From positions 558,001 to 622,000 of the forward strand of contig CAVURM010000002.1 of assembly GCA_963743875.1 (NCBI GenBank): a DNA stretch of 64,000 nt. The letters are read 5' to 3'. A model generated the notes under the pieces. The model saw only the letters and a program-made list of their open reading frames with translations, made no database searches and was not told the DNA's origin. The first letter of the stretch is position 1; each line of letters opens with the position of its first letter. This document shows positions 54,764 to 63,421 of the stretch, one piece after another. Source of the DNA: RHKX01 sp963743875. GTDB lineage: Bacteria > Actinomycetota > Thermoleophilia > Solirubrobacterales > 70-9. A program made the translations under genes and the position numbers.

Positions 54764-56536
54764 GTGTACCGCTTCGCGGTGTCCGACAAGGGAGAGACCA
54801 GGCCGCATCAGGCGGATCCTCGGACTGAAGAGGAGAAGCCCCGCCGGGCGCCGATGACCGGTGCCTCCGATCGGATCGGCTCCGATCGGATCAGCGCCTA
54901 CCACGAGTACACCCGGACCAAGGGGGTCAACTGGGTCATCTACTTCGTGGCCCGCCTCTTTCTGCAACCTGCCTTCCTGATCTGGTTCCGGCTCAAGCGC
55001 CTCGGCAAGGAGCACGCTCGCGTCACCGGTGGCCTGATCGTCGCCTCCAACCACCGCAGCTTCCTGGACCCGTTCGTCCTCGGCTCGATGCTTCCCTGGC
55101 GACGACCGATGCACTACGTGGCCAAGGTCGAGCTCTTCGAGCCCGCCTGGCAGGGTTGGATTCTGAACCGGCTCGGCGCCTACCCGGTGCGCAGGGGCGA
55201 GGCCGACAGGGAGACACTCGAGACCTCTCGCCGGATCCTCGAGCGCGGCGGGGCTCTCTGCATCTTTCCCGAGGGCACCAGGATCAGGCGCGGATCACTG
55301 GCGGTGCCCCACCGAGGTGTAGGGAGGTTGGCCCTGGAGTCCGGCGCGGCGGTGCTTCCGGTCGCCGTTCACGGCTCCGAGCATGTCCGCGACGGCTGGA
55401 AGATCCGGCCCCGTCAGGTTCGGATGCGGGCCGGCAAGCCGCTGACATTTCCGCGGACCGAGAATCCATCACCTTCGCTGGCCGCAACCGTCGCGGCGCG
55501 GATCTGGCCCAACATTGAGCTGCAGTGGGAATGGCTCGGCGGCCTGCCTCCGATGCGGAAGGCCGCCGTGATCGGCGCGGGCAGCTGGGGTACGGCGGTG
55601 GCCGTCCTCCTGGCCCGCGGCGGCGTCGAGGTCCAGCTCGGCTGCCGGACGGCTGAGCAGGCTGCCGAGGTCGCGGCCAATCATGAAAACTCCTATCTGC
55701 CGGGGATCAACCTGGCGGACTCGATTACGGTCAAGCGTGCCGCCGACATCGAGGTGGCCGGCCTCGACCTCGTCTGTCTCGCCGTGCCCTCCGCCTCGCT
55801 ACCCGCAGCCGTCGGAGCGCTCTCCGACCGGATCGGGTCCCGGACCGCGGTCCTGCTGCTCAGCAAGGGCCTGGTGCCGCCGCTGGGCACGCTGCCGGCC
55901 GAGTACGTGGGCGAGCGGATCCGCTCGCGCGCCATCGCTGCCCTCGGCGGGCCGGCTCATGCCAAGGAGGCGGCGTCGGGTACGGCGGCGCTCGCACTCG
56001 CCAGCCGGGACGAGGACCTGCGAGCCCAGCTCGGCGACGTCTTCGATCGGGCCGGACTGATCTGCGAGCGGACCGCCGACGTCGTCGGTGTCGAGATGGC
56101 CGGTGCGGCGAAGAACGCGGCCTCGCTCGCCGCCGCCGCCGCCGCGCCACACGGCCTCAACGCCGCTGGGATCGCCGCCGCCGAGATCTGGCGGGAGTGC
56201 GTCGCCTACGCGACGATGCGAGGGGCCGAGCTGGAGACCTTTTCCGGCCTCGCTGGGGTCGGGGACCTGACCGCGACGATCCTCGCTCCCGGAAGCCGCA
56301 ACCGCAGGGCGGGGGAGTTGCTGGGCAGCGGTGTTCCCGCCGCGCAGATCCCGGACCACCTCGGCCAGGCATCGGAGGGACTCGACTCAGTGCCTCTGAT
56401 CGCTGCGGCGGTCGAGGGGGCCGGCGTCGAGGCCGGCGGATTGAACGGGCTCGCGGCTCTGATCGCCGGCGAGGTGACCGCGGTGGAGTGGATCGAGGGT
56501 CTGCGTCGGGTGGAGCGGGCGAGGACCGCCGCGTGA
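54764..56536 (+). CDS. Fusion of 1-acyl-glycerol-3-phosphate acyltransferase and glycerol-3-phosphate dehydrogenase
   Basis: A 590-residue protein with two enzymes of glycerolipid synthesis. Residues about 45-260 are a PlsC-type acyltransferase (NHRSFLDPFVLG, the HX4D motif; IFPEGTRIRRGS), and about 265-590 are GpsA (AVIGAGSWGTAVAVLLARGG; AGAAKNAASLAAAAAAPHGL; GVGDLTATILAPGSRNR). GpsA makes glycerol 3-phosphate, and PlsC acylates its product, so the chain links two steps. GTG 54764 or ATG 54854 could be the start; the first 40 residues are not conserved-looking. Confidence 0.92.
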   Translation: MYRFAVSDKGETRPHQADPRTEEEKPRRAPMTGASDRIGSDRISAYHEYTRTKGVNWVIYFVARLFLQPAFLIWFRLKRLGKEHARVTGGLIVASNHRSFLDPFVLGSMLPWRRPMHYVAKVELFEPAWQGWILNRLGAYPVRRGEADRETLETSRRILERGGALCIFPEGTRIRRGSLAVPHRGVGRLALESGAAVLPVAVHGSEHVRDGWKIRPRQVRMRAGKPLTFPRTENPSPSLAATVAARIWPNIELQWEWLGGLPPMRKAAVIGAGSWGTAVAVLLARGGVEVQLGCRTAEQAAEVAANHENSYLPGINLADSITVKRAADIEVAGLDLVCLAVPSASLPAAVGALSDRIGSRTAVLLLSKGLVPPLGTLPAEYVGERIRSRAIAALGGPAHAKEAASGTAALALASRDEDLRAQLGDVFDRAGLICERTADVVGVEMAGAAKNAASLAAAAAAPHGLNAAGIAAAEIWRECVAYATMRGAELETFSGLAGVGDLTATILAPGSRNRRAGELLGSGVPAAQIPDHLGQASEGLDSVPLIAAAVEGAGVEAGGLNGLAALIAGEVTAVEWIEGLRRVERARTAA

Positions 56537-56566
56537 GCCGATCGACTCCCACACTAGGCTTGCCCG

Positions 56567-57163
56567 GTGACGGAGAGCTCCAGCAAGGAATCGGCCGGCA
56601 CGCCGGCGGCAGGCAACGGCAAGCCGCCCAGCGAGGGGAAGGCGGTGCTGGACCGCGCGTTCGAGGATCTGTATCGCGACCATCTGCGCGACGTCTACTC
56701 GTATTGCTACTACCGGATCGGCAATCACCACGACGCCGAAGACCTCACCGAGCAGACCTTTCTGCAGGCGTACCGGCACTTCGAGCGTGCGCGTCGCGAG
56801 TCCGACGGGCGGCCGCTGCGGCCCTGGCTGATCAGGATCGCCCACAACCTGGCTGCGAACTACCACCGCGACAAGTCCCGGCGCCCGACCTCGGCGCTCG
56901 ACAACGTGGAGCCGGTCGAGCACCCGCACGGGACCGAGCGGGTCGTCGAAGGGAGGGAGCGCATGCGGCAGGTCATGGCGGGCATGGAGCGCCTCTCCGA
57001 CGATCGCCGCGAGGCACTGATCATGCGTTTCTCGCTCGGCATGTCCAATCGGGAGATCGCCCGCGCCCTGGGGCGCAGCGATGGCGCGACCAAGGTCCTC
57101 ATCCATCGGGCGATCAAGCAGCTCGAGGAGGAGTTGGAGTTGGCGGGCGCCGGCGATGAGTGA
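56567..57163 (+). CDS. ECF-type RNA polymerase sigma factor (first)
   Basis: A 198-residue sigma factor with region 2 (FEDLYRDHLRDVYSYCYYRI, HDAEDLTEQTFLQAYRHFE, LRPWLIRIAHNLAANYHRD) and region 4 (LSDDRREALIMRFSLGMSNR, ALGRSDGATKVLIHRAIKQL). TAGGCT lies 6 nt before GTG 56567, so it is probably leaderless. The overlapping next gene encodes a one-helix membrane protein that may be its anti-sigma partner. Confidence 0.9.
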   Translation: MTESSSKESAGTPAAGNGKPPSEGKAVLDRAFEDLYRDHLRDVYSYCYYRIGNHHDAEDLTEQTFLQAYRHFERARRESDGRPLRPWLIRIAHNLAANYHRDKSRRPTSALDNVEPVEHPHGTERVVEGRERMRQVMAGMERLSDDRREALIMRFSLGMSNREIARALGRSDGATKVLIHRAIKQLEEELELAGAGDE

Positions 57164-57494
57164 GGATGCCCATGAGGGGATCGATCTCGAGCAGCTGCTC
57201 GAGGACGCGTTGCGCCCGATCGAGCCGCCCGAGCAGCTCGGCGGCAGGGTTGAGACGACGCTCTCGAAGCTGACCGAGGCCGCCGCCAGCGAGCTCTCCT
57301 GGTGGGCCGACGAGCTCTCGGATACCGAGCTCCAGGCGCTGCGCGACCCGCGCAACTGGTTCCGACCCGTGGCGGCTGCCGCGGTCGGCGGCGTCGCCGG
57401 CACGGCGCTGGTCCTGATCGAGGTCCGCCGTCGCCGGCGCGGCGAGGGCCTACGTTCGGTCGTCGGCGATATCCGCCGCGCGACCAACCTCTGA
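57156..57494 (+). CDS. Single-pass membrane protein co-transcribed with an ECF sigma factor
   Basis: A 112-residue protein whose ATG 57156 lies inside the sigma gene (8-nt overlap). An acidic, helical N-terminus (IDLEQLLEDALRPIEPPEQL) precedes one membrane helix (VAAAAVGGVAGTALVLIEV) and a basic tail (RRRRRGEGLRS). The layout is like a minimal anti-sigma factor, but no zinc motif is present. Its last 45 nt overlap the convergent gene at 57450. Confidence 0.72.
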   Translation: MSEDAHEGIDLEQLLEDALRPIEPPEQLGGRVETTLSKLTEAAASELSWWADELSDTELQALRDPRNWFRPVAAAAVGGVAGTALVLIEVRRRRRGEGLRSVVGDIRRATNL

Positions 57495-57980
57495 GCTTCC
57501 GGTTCGCGACGCCTTCGGCTTTCGGGAACGCTTCCTAGGCGCGGGGAGCGGGCCGTCGGCGAGCGCGGCGATCATGCCGAGGCTGCCGAGCGTCAGATGG
57601 AAGATGTTGTCGCTGTTGGTGAGCGGGAGGATTTCAAGGATCGAGCCGATGTCCTTCTCGGTCTCGAGCAATCCCCAGATGCCGAAGAGCAGGTAGAAGG
57701 CGCCGAGGGCGGCGGCCGTCCGCCGAGGCCGGCGGGCGGCGAAGCCGAGCGCCGCCAGGCCGCTGACCAGGTAGACGACGTTGCGCCAGCCGTTGACGAC
57801 GATGATGCCGGCGATGTCGTCGGCGGCCAGGTCGGTGCCGGTGTCGAAGCCGGCGTCGTAGAAGAAGCCGAGCACCCCCAGCAGGGCCAGCAGCGCGCCC
57901 GCCGCAAGGGCGAACAGGCGGGCGGGCCCGGGTTCCCCCGGCTCCCTCGTCCAACCGCTTCCCGAGGAGTGATCCGGCAT
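57450..57980 (-). CDS. DUF4383-like four-helix membrane protein
   Basis: A 176-residue protein from ATG 57980 with four hydrophobic segments: FALAAGALLALLGVLGFFYD, NVVYLVSGLAALGFAARR, AAALGAFYLLFGIWGLLE and FHLTLGSLGMIAALAD. The phrase NIFHLTLGSLGM and the spacing fit DUF4383. The C-terminal tail is basic and overlaps the 3' end of the convergent gene at 57156. Function unknown. Confidence 0.8.
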   Translation of the reverse strand: MPDHSSGSGWTREPGEPGPARLFALAAGALLALLGVLGFFYDAGFDTGTDLAADDIAGIIVVNGWRNVVYLVSGLAALGFAARRPRRTAAALGAFYLLFGIWGLLETEKDIGSILEILPLTNSDNIFHLTLGSLGMIAALADGPLPAPRKRSRKPKASRTGSSEVGRAADIADDRT

Positions 57981-58005
57981 CGTCGACACAGCGTATGTTG
58001 AACCG

Positions 58006-58632
58006 ATGGCGGAAGGAGTCAACCCGGCCAACCCGACGAGTGCCCGACTCGAGCGCCTTGCCGACGAGGAGCTCATGGCTCACGTCGACCGCAAACAGCC
58101 TGAGGCCTTCGAGGTCCTCTACGACCGGCACGGCGGGGCCGCCTACTCGCTGGCCTACCGGATCGTCGGCGATCGCAATGCGGCCGAGGACGTCGCCCAG
58201 GAGGCCTTCCTCTCGATCTGGCGCAGCAACGCCCGCTTCGACCGCGCTCGCGGCAGCGTCCGCAGTTGGGTGCTCAGCGTGGTTCGCAATCGGGCCATCG
58301 ACGCCCTCCGCCGAGGCGGGGGTCAGGCCCCGAAGCTCGATCACGACGACGATGGGGTGCTCGAATCGCGGCCGGCCGCCGAGGGCACCGAGGACGAGGC
58401 GATCCGCCGTGAGACCTCGCGCGAGCTCCGCGGTGCGCTCGAGTCGCTTCCCGAGGATCAGTCGCAGGTGATTCAGCTCGCCTACTTCGGCGGCTTCAGC
58501 CACTCGGAGATCGCCGAGATGCTGAGCATGCCGCTGGGTACGGTTAAGGGCAGGATGCGGCTCGGGCTGGAGAAGATCAGGGTCCAGATCGCCGAGTCGA
58601 TCACCCCTGAGGGGGCGCTGAAGACGATATGA
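58006..58632 (+). CDS. ECF-type RNA polymerase sigma factor (second, SigK-like)
   Basis: A 208-residue sigma factor. Region 2: FEVLYDRHGGAAYSLAYRIV, AAEDVAQEAFLSIWRSNARF, VRSWVLSVVRNRAIDALRRG; region 4: SLPEDQSQVIQLAYFGGFSH and SEIAEMLSMPLGTVKGRMRL. TATGTT lies 6 nt before ATG 58006, so translation is probably leaderless. It overlaps its anti-sigma gene by 4 nt (ATGA). Confidence 0.93.
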   Translation: MAEGVNPANPTSARLERLADEELMAHVDRKQPEAFEVLYDRHGGAAYSLAYRIVGDRNAAEDVAQEAFLSIWRSNARFDRARGSVRSWVLSVVRNRAIDALRRGGGQAPKLDHDDDGVLESRPAAEGTEDEAIRRETSRELRGALESLPEDQSQVIQLAYFGGFSHSEIAEMLSMPLGTVKGRMRLGLEKIRVQIAESITPEGALKTI

Positions 58633-59411
58633 GCGACCACGACCACAATGACAATCAGCACAGCGAGGTCTGGAACGACGATCTCGCCGCCTATCTACTC
58701 GACGCCCTCGAGCCGGGCGAGGTGGAGGTGCTGCAAGGCCACCTGGCGGAGTGCGAGATCTGCACCGAGCGCCTGCGCTGGATGGAGCCGGCAGTCGACG
58801 TGCTGCCGGCAACCGTCACCCAGCAGCAGCCGCCGGACGCCCTCCGGTCGAGGCTGATGGACGTCGTTCAGCGGGAATCCTCGATGATCGAGTCGGCCGC
58901 GGATCCTGAGCGGGCGGCCCGCGCAGAGCGGGCGGCGGGATCGCGCGGATCGCGCGGTTGGAGCCTCGGCGACCTGTCGCTTCGACCGGTACTGGCCGGA
59001 TTGGGTGTCTTCCTGCTGCTCGGGGCCGGCGTTGCCGGTTATGCGCTTCGCGACGGTGGAACGGGCGGAGGCGACGAGCAGGTCGAGCGGGTCTATGCGG
59101 CGAAGGCCGACCAGCGGGACTCCCTCGCCTCCGGGATGCTCGAGGTGAGCGGCGATGCCGGATCGCTGCACGTCTCCAACCTGCCCGCCACGACCAAGGG
59201 CGAGGTCTACCAGGCATGGATTCAGGACACGGGCGCCGCCGGTGGGGCGATTCATCCGTCGTCGGTCTTCGTGGTTTCCGAGGAGGGCGTCGGCGACGTG
59301 GCGATCCCGCACGGTCTCTCGAACGCCCGGCGGGTGATGGTGACCCGCGAGCCGAAGGGCGGCAGCGACCTGCCGGGCGAGAACTCGCTCCTGACCGCCG
59401 AGATGGGCTAG
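58629..59411 (+). CDS. Zinc-finger anti-sigma factor (RskA/ZAS family)
   Basis: A 260-residue single-pass membrane protein. The N-terminal ZAS domain has LEPGEVEVLQGHLAECEICT (HxxxCxxC), one membrane helix (VLAGLGVFLLLGAGVAGYAL, about residues 120-140) and an extracytoplasmic RskA domain (LEVSGDAGSLHVSNLPATTK, EVYQAWIQDTGA). It holds the upstream ECF sigma factor at the membrane until released by proteolysis. The rhomboid protease next door could take part, which is inference. Confidence 0.92.
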   Translation: MSDHDHNDNQHSEVWNDDLAAYLLDALEPGEVEVLQGHLAECEICTERLRWMEPAVDVLPATVTQQQPPDALRSRLMDVVQRESSMIESAADPERAARAERAAGSRGSRGWSLGDLSLRPVLAGLGVFLLLGAGVAGYALRDGGTGGGDEQVERVYAAKADQRDSLASGMLEVSGDAGSLHVSNLPATTKGEVYQAWIQDTGAAGGAIHPSSVFVVSEEGVGDVAIPHGLSNARRVMVTREPKGGSDLPGENSLLTAEMG

Positions 59412-59510
59412 ATCGCGGCGTCGCTGGTGAGACACCTCCGCGCTTGCTCGGAGCCGCCTCGGCGGGCCGGGCGGGCGAGCCGCGCGGCTAGCTAGTCTGC
59501 CCGTTCCCGC

Positions 59511-60392
59511 ATGGCTACCTGCTACCGACATCCCGACCGCGAGACCGGCGTCAGCTGCTCGCGTTGCGGGCGGCCGATCTGCCCCGACTGTATGACCCCG
59601 ACCTCGGTCGGGATGCGCTGCCCGGAGTGCGCACGCGACCGCACCGAGGTTCGGACAGCATCAAGTGGGGCGTTCTCCGGCGCGGTGCAGGCGACATTCG
59701 TCCTGATCGCGATCAACGTCGGCGTCTTCGTTCTCCAGCTGCTCGGAGGAGGGGCCTCGGGCACCGGCGGCTTCCTCTTCGCCGACGGGGCCCTTTGCGG
59801 CAACGCGGTCGGCGACGGAGGAATCTGCGCGGGCGGGGGGCAGTTGATCGAGACCACCGGCTCCGAATGGTGGCGGATCATCAGCTCCGGATTTCTCCAC
59901 GGCGGGTTGATCCACCTCGCCCTCAACATGTTCGTGCTCTTCATCCTCGGCCAGGTGCTCGAGCCCGCGATCGGCACCGCCCGGTTCGTTGCGCTCTACC
60001 TGGTGGCGCTGATCGCCGGCTCGGTCGGTGCGCTGATCATGTCCGAGCCGACGACCTTCACCGTCGGAGCATCCGGCGCGATCTACGGACTCTTCATCGC
60101 CACGATCCTGATCGCTCGCCAGCGAGGGATGCCCGACGTCGTCCGGCAGCTCGGCTTTTGGTTGGTGATCAATCTCGTCTTCACGTTCGCCGCCTCCAAC
60201 ATCAGCGTCGGCGGCCACCTCGGCGGGATCGTCGGCGGCGCGATCGGCGCCCTCATCGTCGTCGCGGCCGAACGCCGGATTTCAAGGCGCGAGACGCTGA
60301 TGGGCGAGCTGATCGCGATGGCCGGCCTCGGGGTCGTCTGTTTCGTGCTGGCGATCGTCGTCGCAAAGCAGGGCGTCAGCCTGACGTTGTGA
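59511..60392 (+). CDS. Rhomboid-family intramembrane serine protease with N-terminal zinc ribbon
   Basis: A 293-residue protein. The first 45 residues are a B-box-like zinc ribbon (CYRHPDRETGVSCSRCGRPI, CPDCMTP, CPECARD); then six membrane helices with the catalytic Ser in VGASGAIYGLFIAT and the catalytic His in VGGHLGGIVGGAIGALIVV; FLHGGLIHLALNMFVLFILG is the conserved first core. It cleaves membrane proteins. Direct neighbour of the anti-sigma gene. Confidence 0.93.
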   Translation: MATCYRHPDRETGVSCSRCGRPICPDCMTPTSVGMRCPECARDRTEVRTASSGAFSGAVQATFVLIAINVGVFVLQLLGGGASGTGGFLFADGALCGNAVGDGGICAGGGQLIETTGSEWWRIISSGFLHGGLIHLALNMFVLFILGQVLEPAIGTARFVALYLVALIAGSVGALIMSEPTTFTVGASGAIYGLFIATILIARQRGMPDVVRQLGFWLVINLVFTFAASNISVGGHLGGIVGGAIGALIVVAAERRISRRETLMGELIAMAGLGVVCFVLAIVVAKQGVSLTL

Positions 60393-60423
60393 GGTGAGGC
60401 GAGGGTCCGGGTGCGTCGAGGGC

Positions 60424-60452
60424 TTGCGATTCGCGTTGCGACGGACTATAGG
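60424..60452 (+). promoter_or_regulatory. Promoter of the pterin dehydratase gene (leaderless)
   Basis: TTGCGA (60424-60429), a 17-bp spacer and TATAGG (60447-60452); ATG 60461 lies 8 nt beyond the -10 box. Confidence 0.6.
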
Positions 60453-60460
60453 ATCGGGAC

Positions 60461-60736
60461 ATGCTCCTCAACGACGACGAGATCGGTGAGCACCTGGCCG
60501 CGCTCCCGGGATGGAGGCGCGAGGGCGAAGCGGTCGTTCGGGAGTTCGACCGGGGTGACTTCGTCGGCTCGGCCGCATTCGTCGACGCGATCGTCGGACC
60601 GGCGGAGGAGCTGGGTCATCATCCCGACCTGGAGATTTCCTGGGCTACCGTCCTGGTCCGGATCTCGACTCACTCCGAGGGCGGCCTGACGGCCGCCGAT
60701 TTCGATCTGGCCGAGCGGATCGACGCTCTCGCCTGA
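60461..60736 (+). CDS. phhB: 4a-hydroxytetrahydrobiopterin dehydratase (PCD/DCoH)
   Basis: A 91-residue protein of about normal length for the family. Signature residues: LAALPGWRREGEAVVREF, GPAEELGHHPDLEISWATVL (catalytic HH and the W) and LTAADFDLAERIDAL. It dehydrates the pterin carbinolamine formed by aromatic amino-acid hydroxylases. No hydroxylase is visible nearby. The promoter is readable just upstream. Confidence 0.92.
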   Translation: MLLNDDEIGEHLAALPGWRREGEAVVREFDRGDFVGSAAFVDAIVGPAEELGHHPDLEISWATVLVRISTHSEGGLTAADFDLAERIDALA

Positions 60737-60755
60737 GGGCGGGGGAGGGGCACCG

Positions 60756-61841
60756 ATGCGACTTCTCCACGTGATCGGCACCCGGCCGAACTTCGTCAAG
60801 ATGGCGCCGGTCATCGCCGCCACCAGGGCGATCGACCCCGGCGGGCATCACGTCCTGGTCCACACCGGCCAGCACTACGACCGGATGATGTCGGGAGTCT
60901 TTCTCGAGCAGCTCGGCGTCCCCGAGCCCGATCACATGCTCGGGGTCGGGTCGGGCACTCACGCCGCTCAGCTGGCCGGGATCCTGGAGGCGATCGCCCC
61001 GGTGCTGGAGGCGGAGGAGCCCGACCTGGTGATCGTCCCCGGCGACGTCAACTCGACCCTCGCTGCCTCTCTGGCCTGCGCCCACATGCAGATTCCCCTG
61101 GCCCATGTGGAGGCGGGGCTACGCAGTTTCGACCGGACGATGCCCGAGGAGGTGAACCGCGTGCTCACCGACCAGATCTCAGACCTCCTGTTCACTCACT
61201 CTCCGGAGGCCGCGGTGAACCTCGCCGACGAGGGGATCGGCGGCGAGAGGGTCCACCTCGTCGGCAACACGATGATCGACTCGCTGGTCGCGCTCGAGGG
61301 TCGGTTCCGCGACCGCCGTGCGTCATCGGCCTACGGACTCGAGCCCGGCACCTTCCTGCTGGTGACCCTGCATCGGCCGGCGCTCGTCGACGGTCCCCTG
61401 CTGGCCGCTGCGATCGAGCAGCTTGTCGCGGTCTCCGCCGGGATGCCAGTGCTGTTTCCCGTCCACCCCCGGACCCGGGCCGCGCTCGGATCGGCCGCCG
61501 GGGGGCTGCCGGAGACCCTGCATCTGGTCGATCCCGTCGGCTATCTCGATTTCCTGTCGCTCGAGGCCGACGCCGGCGCCGTGCTTACCGATTCCGGCGG
61601 GATCCAGGAGGAGACCACCTACCTCGGCGTTCCCTGCTTCACGCTGCGCGACAACACCGAGCGTCCGATCACGATCGATCAGGGGACCAACCACCTGCTC
61701 GGGCTCGACCCGGCCCGGATCGCCGACGTCCCAGTGCTGCTCGGTGCCCGATCCTCCGCCCCGGACGGACCGCCCCCGCTCTGGGACGGCCGGGCGGCCG
61801 AGCGTCTCGCGACCGAAGTCGCGGGTTTCCTGGGCGCCTGA
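60756..61841 (+). CDS. wecB: UDP-N-acetylglucosamine 2-epimerase (non-hydrolysing)
   Basis: A 361-residue enzyme giving UDP-ManNAc for surface polysaccharides. It opens LLHVIGTRPNFVKMAPVIAA and shows VHTGQHYDRMMSGVFLEQLG, VPGDVNSTLAASLACAHMQI, HVEAGLRSFDRTMPEEVNR, LTDSGGIQEETTYLGVPCFT and RDNTERPITIDQGTN, all diagnostic GT-B fold motifs. ATG 60756 is 19 nt behind phhB. Confidence 0.96.
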   Translation: MRLLHVIGTRPNFVKMAPVIAATRAIDPGGHHVLVHTGQHYDRMMSGVFLEQLGVPEPDHMLGVGSGTHAAQLAGILEAIAPVLEAEEPDLVIVPGDVNSTLAASLACAHMQIPLAHVEAGLRSFDRTMPEEVNRVLTDQISDLLFTHSPEAAVNLADEGIGGERVHLVGNTMIDSLVALEGRFRDRRASSAYGLEPGTFLLVTLHRPALVDGPLLAAAIEQLVAVSAGMPVLFPVHPRTRAALGSAAGGLPETLHLVDPVGYLDFLSLEADAGAVLTDSGGIQEETTYLGVPCFTLRDNTERPITIDQGTNHLLGLDPARIADVPVLLGARSSAPDGPPPLWDGRAAERLATEVAGFLGA

Positions 61842-61900
61842 AGGTCCTCGCTGCAGGCGCGAATCTCGGGGTGGGTTCGTCCCCGATCCAGAAGCTGCGA

Positions 61901-61906
61901 TATTCC
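61901..61906 (+). promoter_or_regulatory. -10 box of a leaderless DUF47 transcript
   Basis: TATTCC ends 5 nt before GTG 61912. The best -35 candidate TTCGTC (61876-61881) is 19 bp away. Confidence 0.4.
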
Positions 61907-61911
61907 GAATC

Positions 61912-62535
61912 GTGGTCAGCTTCAGCTTCGCACCAAAGGATCGCGAGTTCTTCGACCTGCTCCGTGATGCTGGCCAGAACGCCGTGCGCTCCGCCGACCT
62001 GCTCCAGAAGATGCTCTCGAACTGGCCCGACGATGCCGAAGGACTGAATCGGGAGATCCTCAAGTCCGAGCAGGAAGGCGATCGGATCACCCACGACATC
62101 ATCAGGCGCCTCAACTCGACGTCGGCCACGCCCTTCGACCGAGAGGACATCTTCGGCCTGGCGACCAAGGTCGACGACGTCGTCGACCACATCGAGGAGG
62201 CCGCTGATTTCCTCGGCCTCTACCAGATCGAGGCGCCGATGGAGCAGTCTCTCGCCCTCGCGGACGTCCTCGTCGGGTGCTGCGGCGAACTCGCGACCGC
62301 CCTCGCCGGATTGCGGGGCTTCAAGGACCTGGATCAGCATTTGATCGAGATCCACAGACTCGAGAACGAGGGCGACCGGATCTCACGGGATGCGGTCGCG
62401 TCATTGTTCGCCAACGGGATCGACCCGATGGTGGTGATCCGCTGGAAGGACATCTTCGCCGTGCTCGAGCGAGCGATCGATGCGACCGAGACATGCGCTC
62501 ACATCATCGAGGGCGTGGCGATCAAGAACTCGTGA
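61912..62535 (+). CDS. DUF47/PhoU-like protein
   Basis: A 207-residue helical protein. Family hallmarks: FAPKDREFFDLLRDAGQNAV, SEQEGDRITHDIIRRLNSTS, TPFDREDIFGLATKVDDVVD and FRLENEGDRIS-like repeat (EIHRLENEGDRISRDAVASL). It usually regulates a Pit phosphate transporter, which is not adjacent here (the next genes are unrelated). GTG 61912 is a leaderless start. Confidence 0.9.
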   Translation: MVSFSFAPKDREFFDLLRDAGQNAVRSADLLQKMLSNWPDDAEGLNREILKSEQEGDRITHDIIRRLNSTSATPFDREDIFGLATKVDDVVDHIEEAADFLGLYQIEAPMEQSLALADVLVGCCGELATALAGLRGFKDLDQHLIEIHRLENEGDRISRDAVASLFANGIDPMVVIRWKDIFAVLERAIDATETCAHIIEGVAIKNS

Positions 62536-62575
62536 CCTCGCGGCCCGCAGGCAGCGCTGACGTACTCTGTCGGCG

Positions 62576-62926
62576 ATGAAGGCGGTCCGCAACGTCGCGA
62601 TCATCGCGCTGCTGGCGCTTGTTCTCACCGTGCTGCCGGCAGGCGGGAACATCGCCGATGGGATTCTCGTCACCCTCTCGCTGGTTTTCGGAGCGGCGAT
62701 CGCCGCCCTCCTGATCAGGCTCTGGAGGGATACGGGGCTGCAGCGGGACACGATGACCGACCGTCAGCGGTGGCTCATCTACGGTCCGATCGGCGCCATC
62801 GCGTTGATGGTGGTGGGCGCCGACGAGCTGCTGTCCACGGGGCCGGGAACGGTTGCCTGGGTGGCCATCCTCGCCGCCTCCGGATGGCTGATCTTCAGCA
62901 CCTGGCGCGAGGCCCAGAGCCTGTAG
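62576..62926 (+). CDS. Small membrane protein (four helices) of unknown function
   Basis: A 116-residue protein with hydrophobic segments VRNVAIIALLALVLTVLPAG, DGILVTLSLVFGAAIAALLI, WLIYGPIGAIALMVVGADEL and VAWVAILAASGWLIFSTW. No family is recognised. Such proteins are frequent in Thermoleophilia, which is recollection, not proof. Confidence 0.65.
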   Translation: MKAVRNVAIIALLALVLTVLPAGGNIADGILVTLSLVFGAAIAALLIRLWRDTGLQRDTMTDRQRWLIYGPIGAIALMVVGADELLSTGPGTVAWVAILAASGWLIFSTWREAQSL

Positions 62927-63049
62927 GGAGCGGGTCCACCGGGATCGCGGTCGTGCCGCAGCCCGATTGTGGGCAAGAGTTCCACTTCCGTCGCTGGTTT
63001 GTTGCGTTGAGCGCACCACTCGTGCGTCCGATCGCCCTAGCGTCGAGGC

Positions 63050-63421
63050 ATGGCTTGGAGTGCGAAACGGCGACTGACGGGAGACGAGGACGGGCAGGCT
63101 TCGGTGGCTCTGATCGCCGTTGTCCCGGCTCTGATCCTCGTCGCGCTGACCATGGTCCAGTTCGCCCTCGCGGGACACGCGGCGATGTCGGCCGCTGCCG
63201 CCGCGCGCGCCGCCGCCCGGGCTTCGTACGCGGGCGGCGACGCCGAGCGGGCCGCCCTCGCCGCACTTCCTGAATCGCTGCGGGCCGAAGCCGAGGTACA
63301 GGAGCTCGAGGATCGGGCCGAGGTGGAGGTGCGGGCGCCGCGCGCGCTGCCGTTCATGCCGCCGATCCCGGTCGCCGCCTCGGCCCTTCTCGGTCCCGAG
63401 GACGGGACACCCGATGGCTGA
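63050..63421 (+). CDS. TadE-like pilus assembly protein
   Basis: A 123-residue protein with a short basic N-terminus, a conserved Gly-Gln-Ala pattern (DEDGQASVALIAVVPALILV, like the DxGxxxVE-type TadE entry motif), one membrane helix and an Ala-rich helical stretch (AMSAAAAARAAARASYAGG). It overlaps the next TadE-like gene by 8 nt. TadE-like proteins act in Flp/Tad pilus assembly. Confidence 0.75.
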   Translation: MAWSAKRRLTGDEDGQASVALIAVVPALILVALTMVQFALAGHAAMSAAAAARAAARASYAGGDAERAALAALPESLRAEAEVQELEDRAEVEVRAPRALPFMPPIPVAASALLGPEDGTPDG

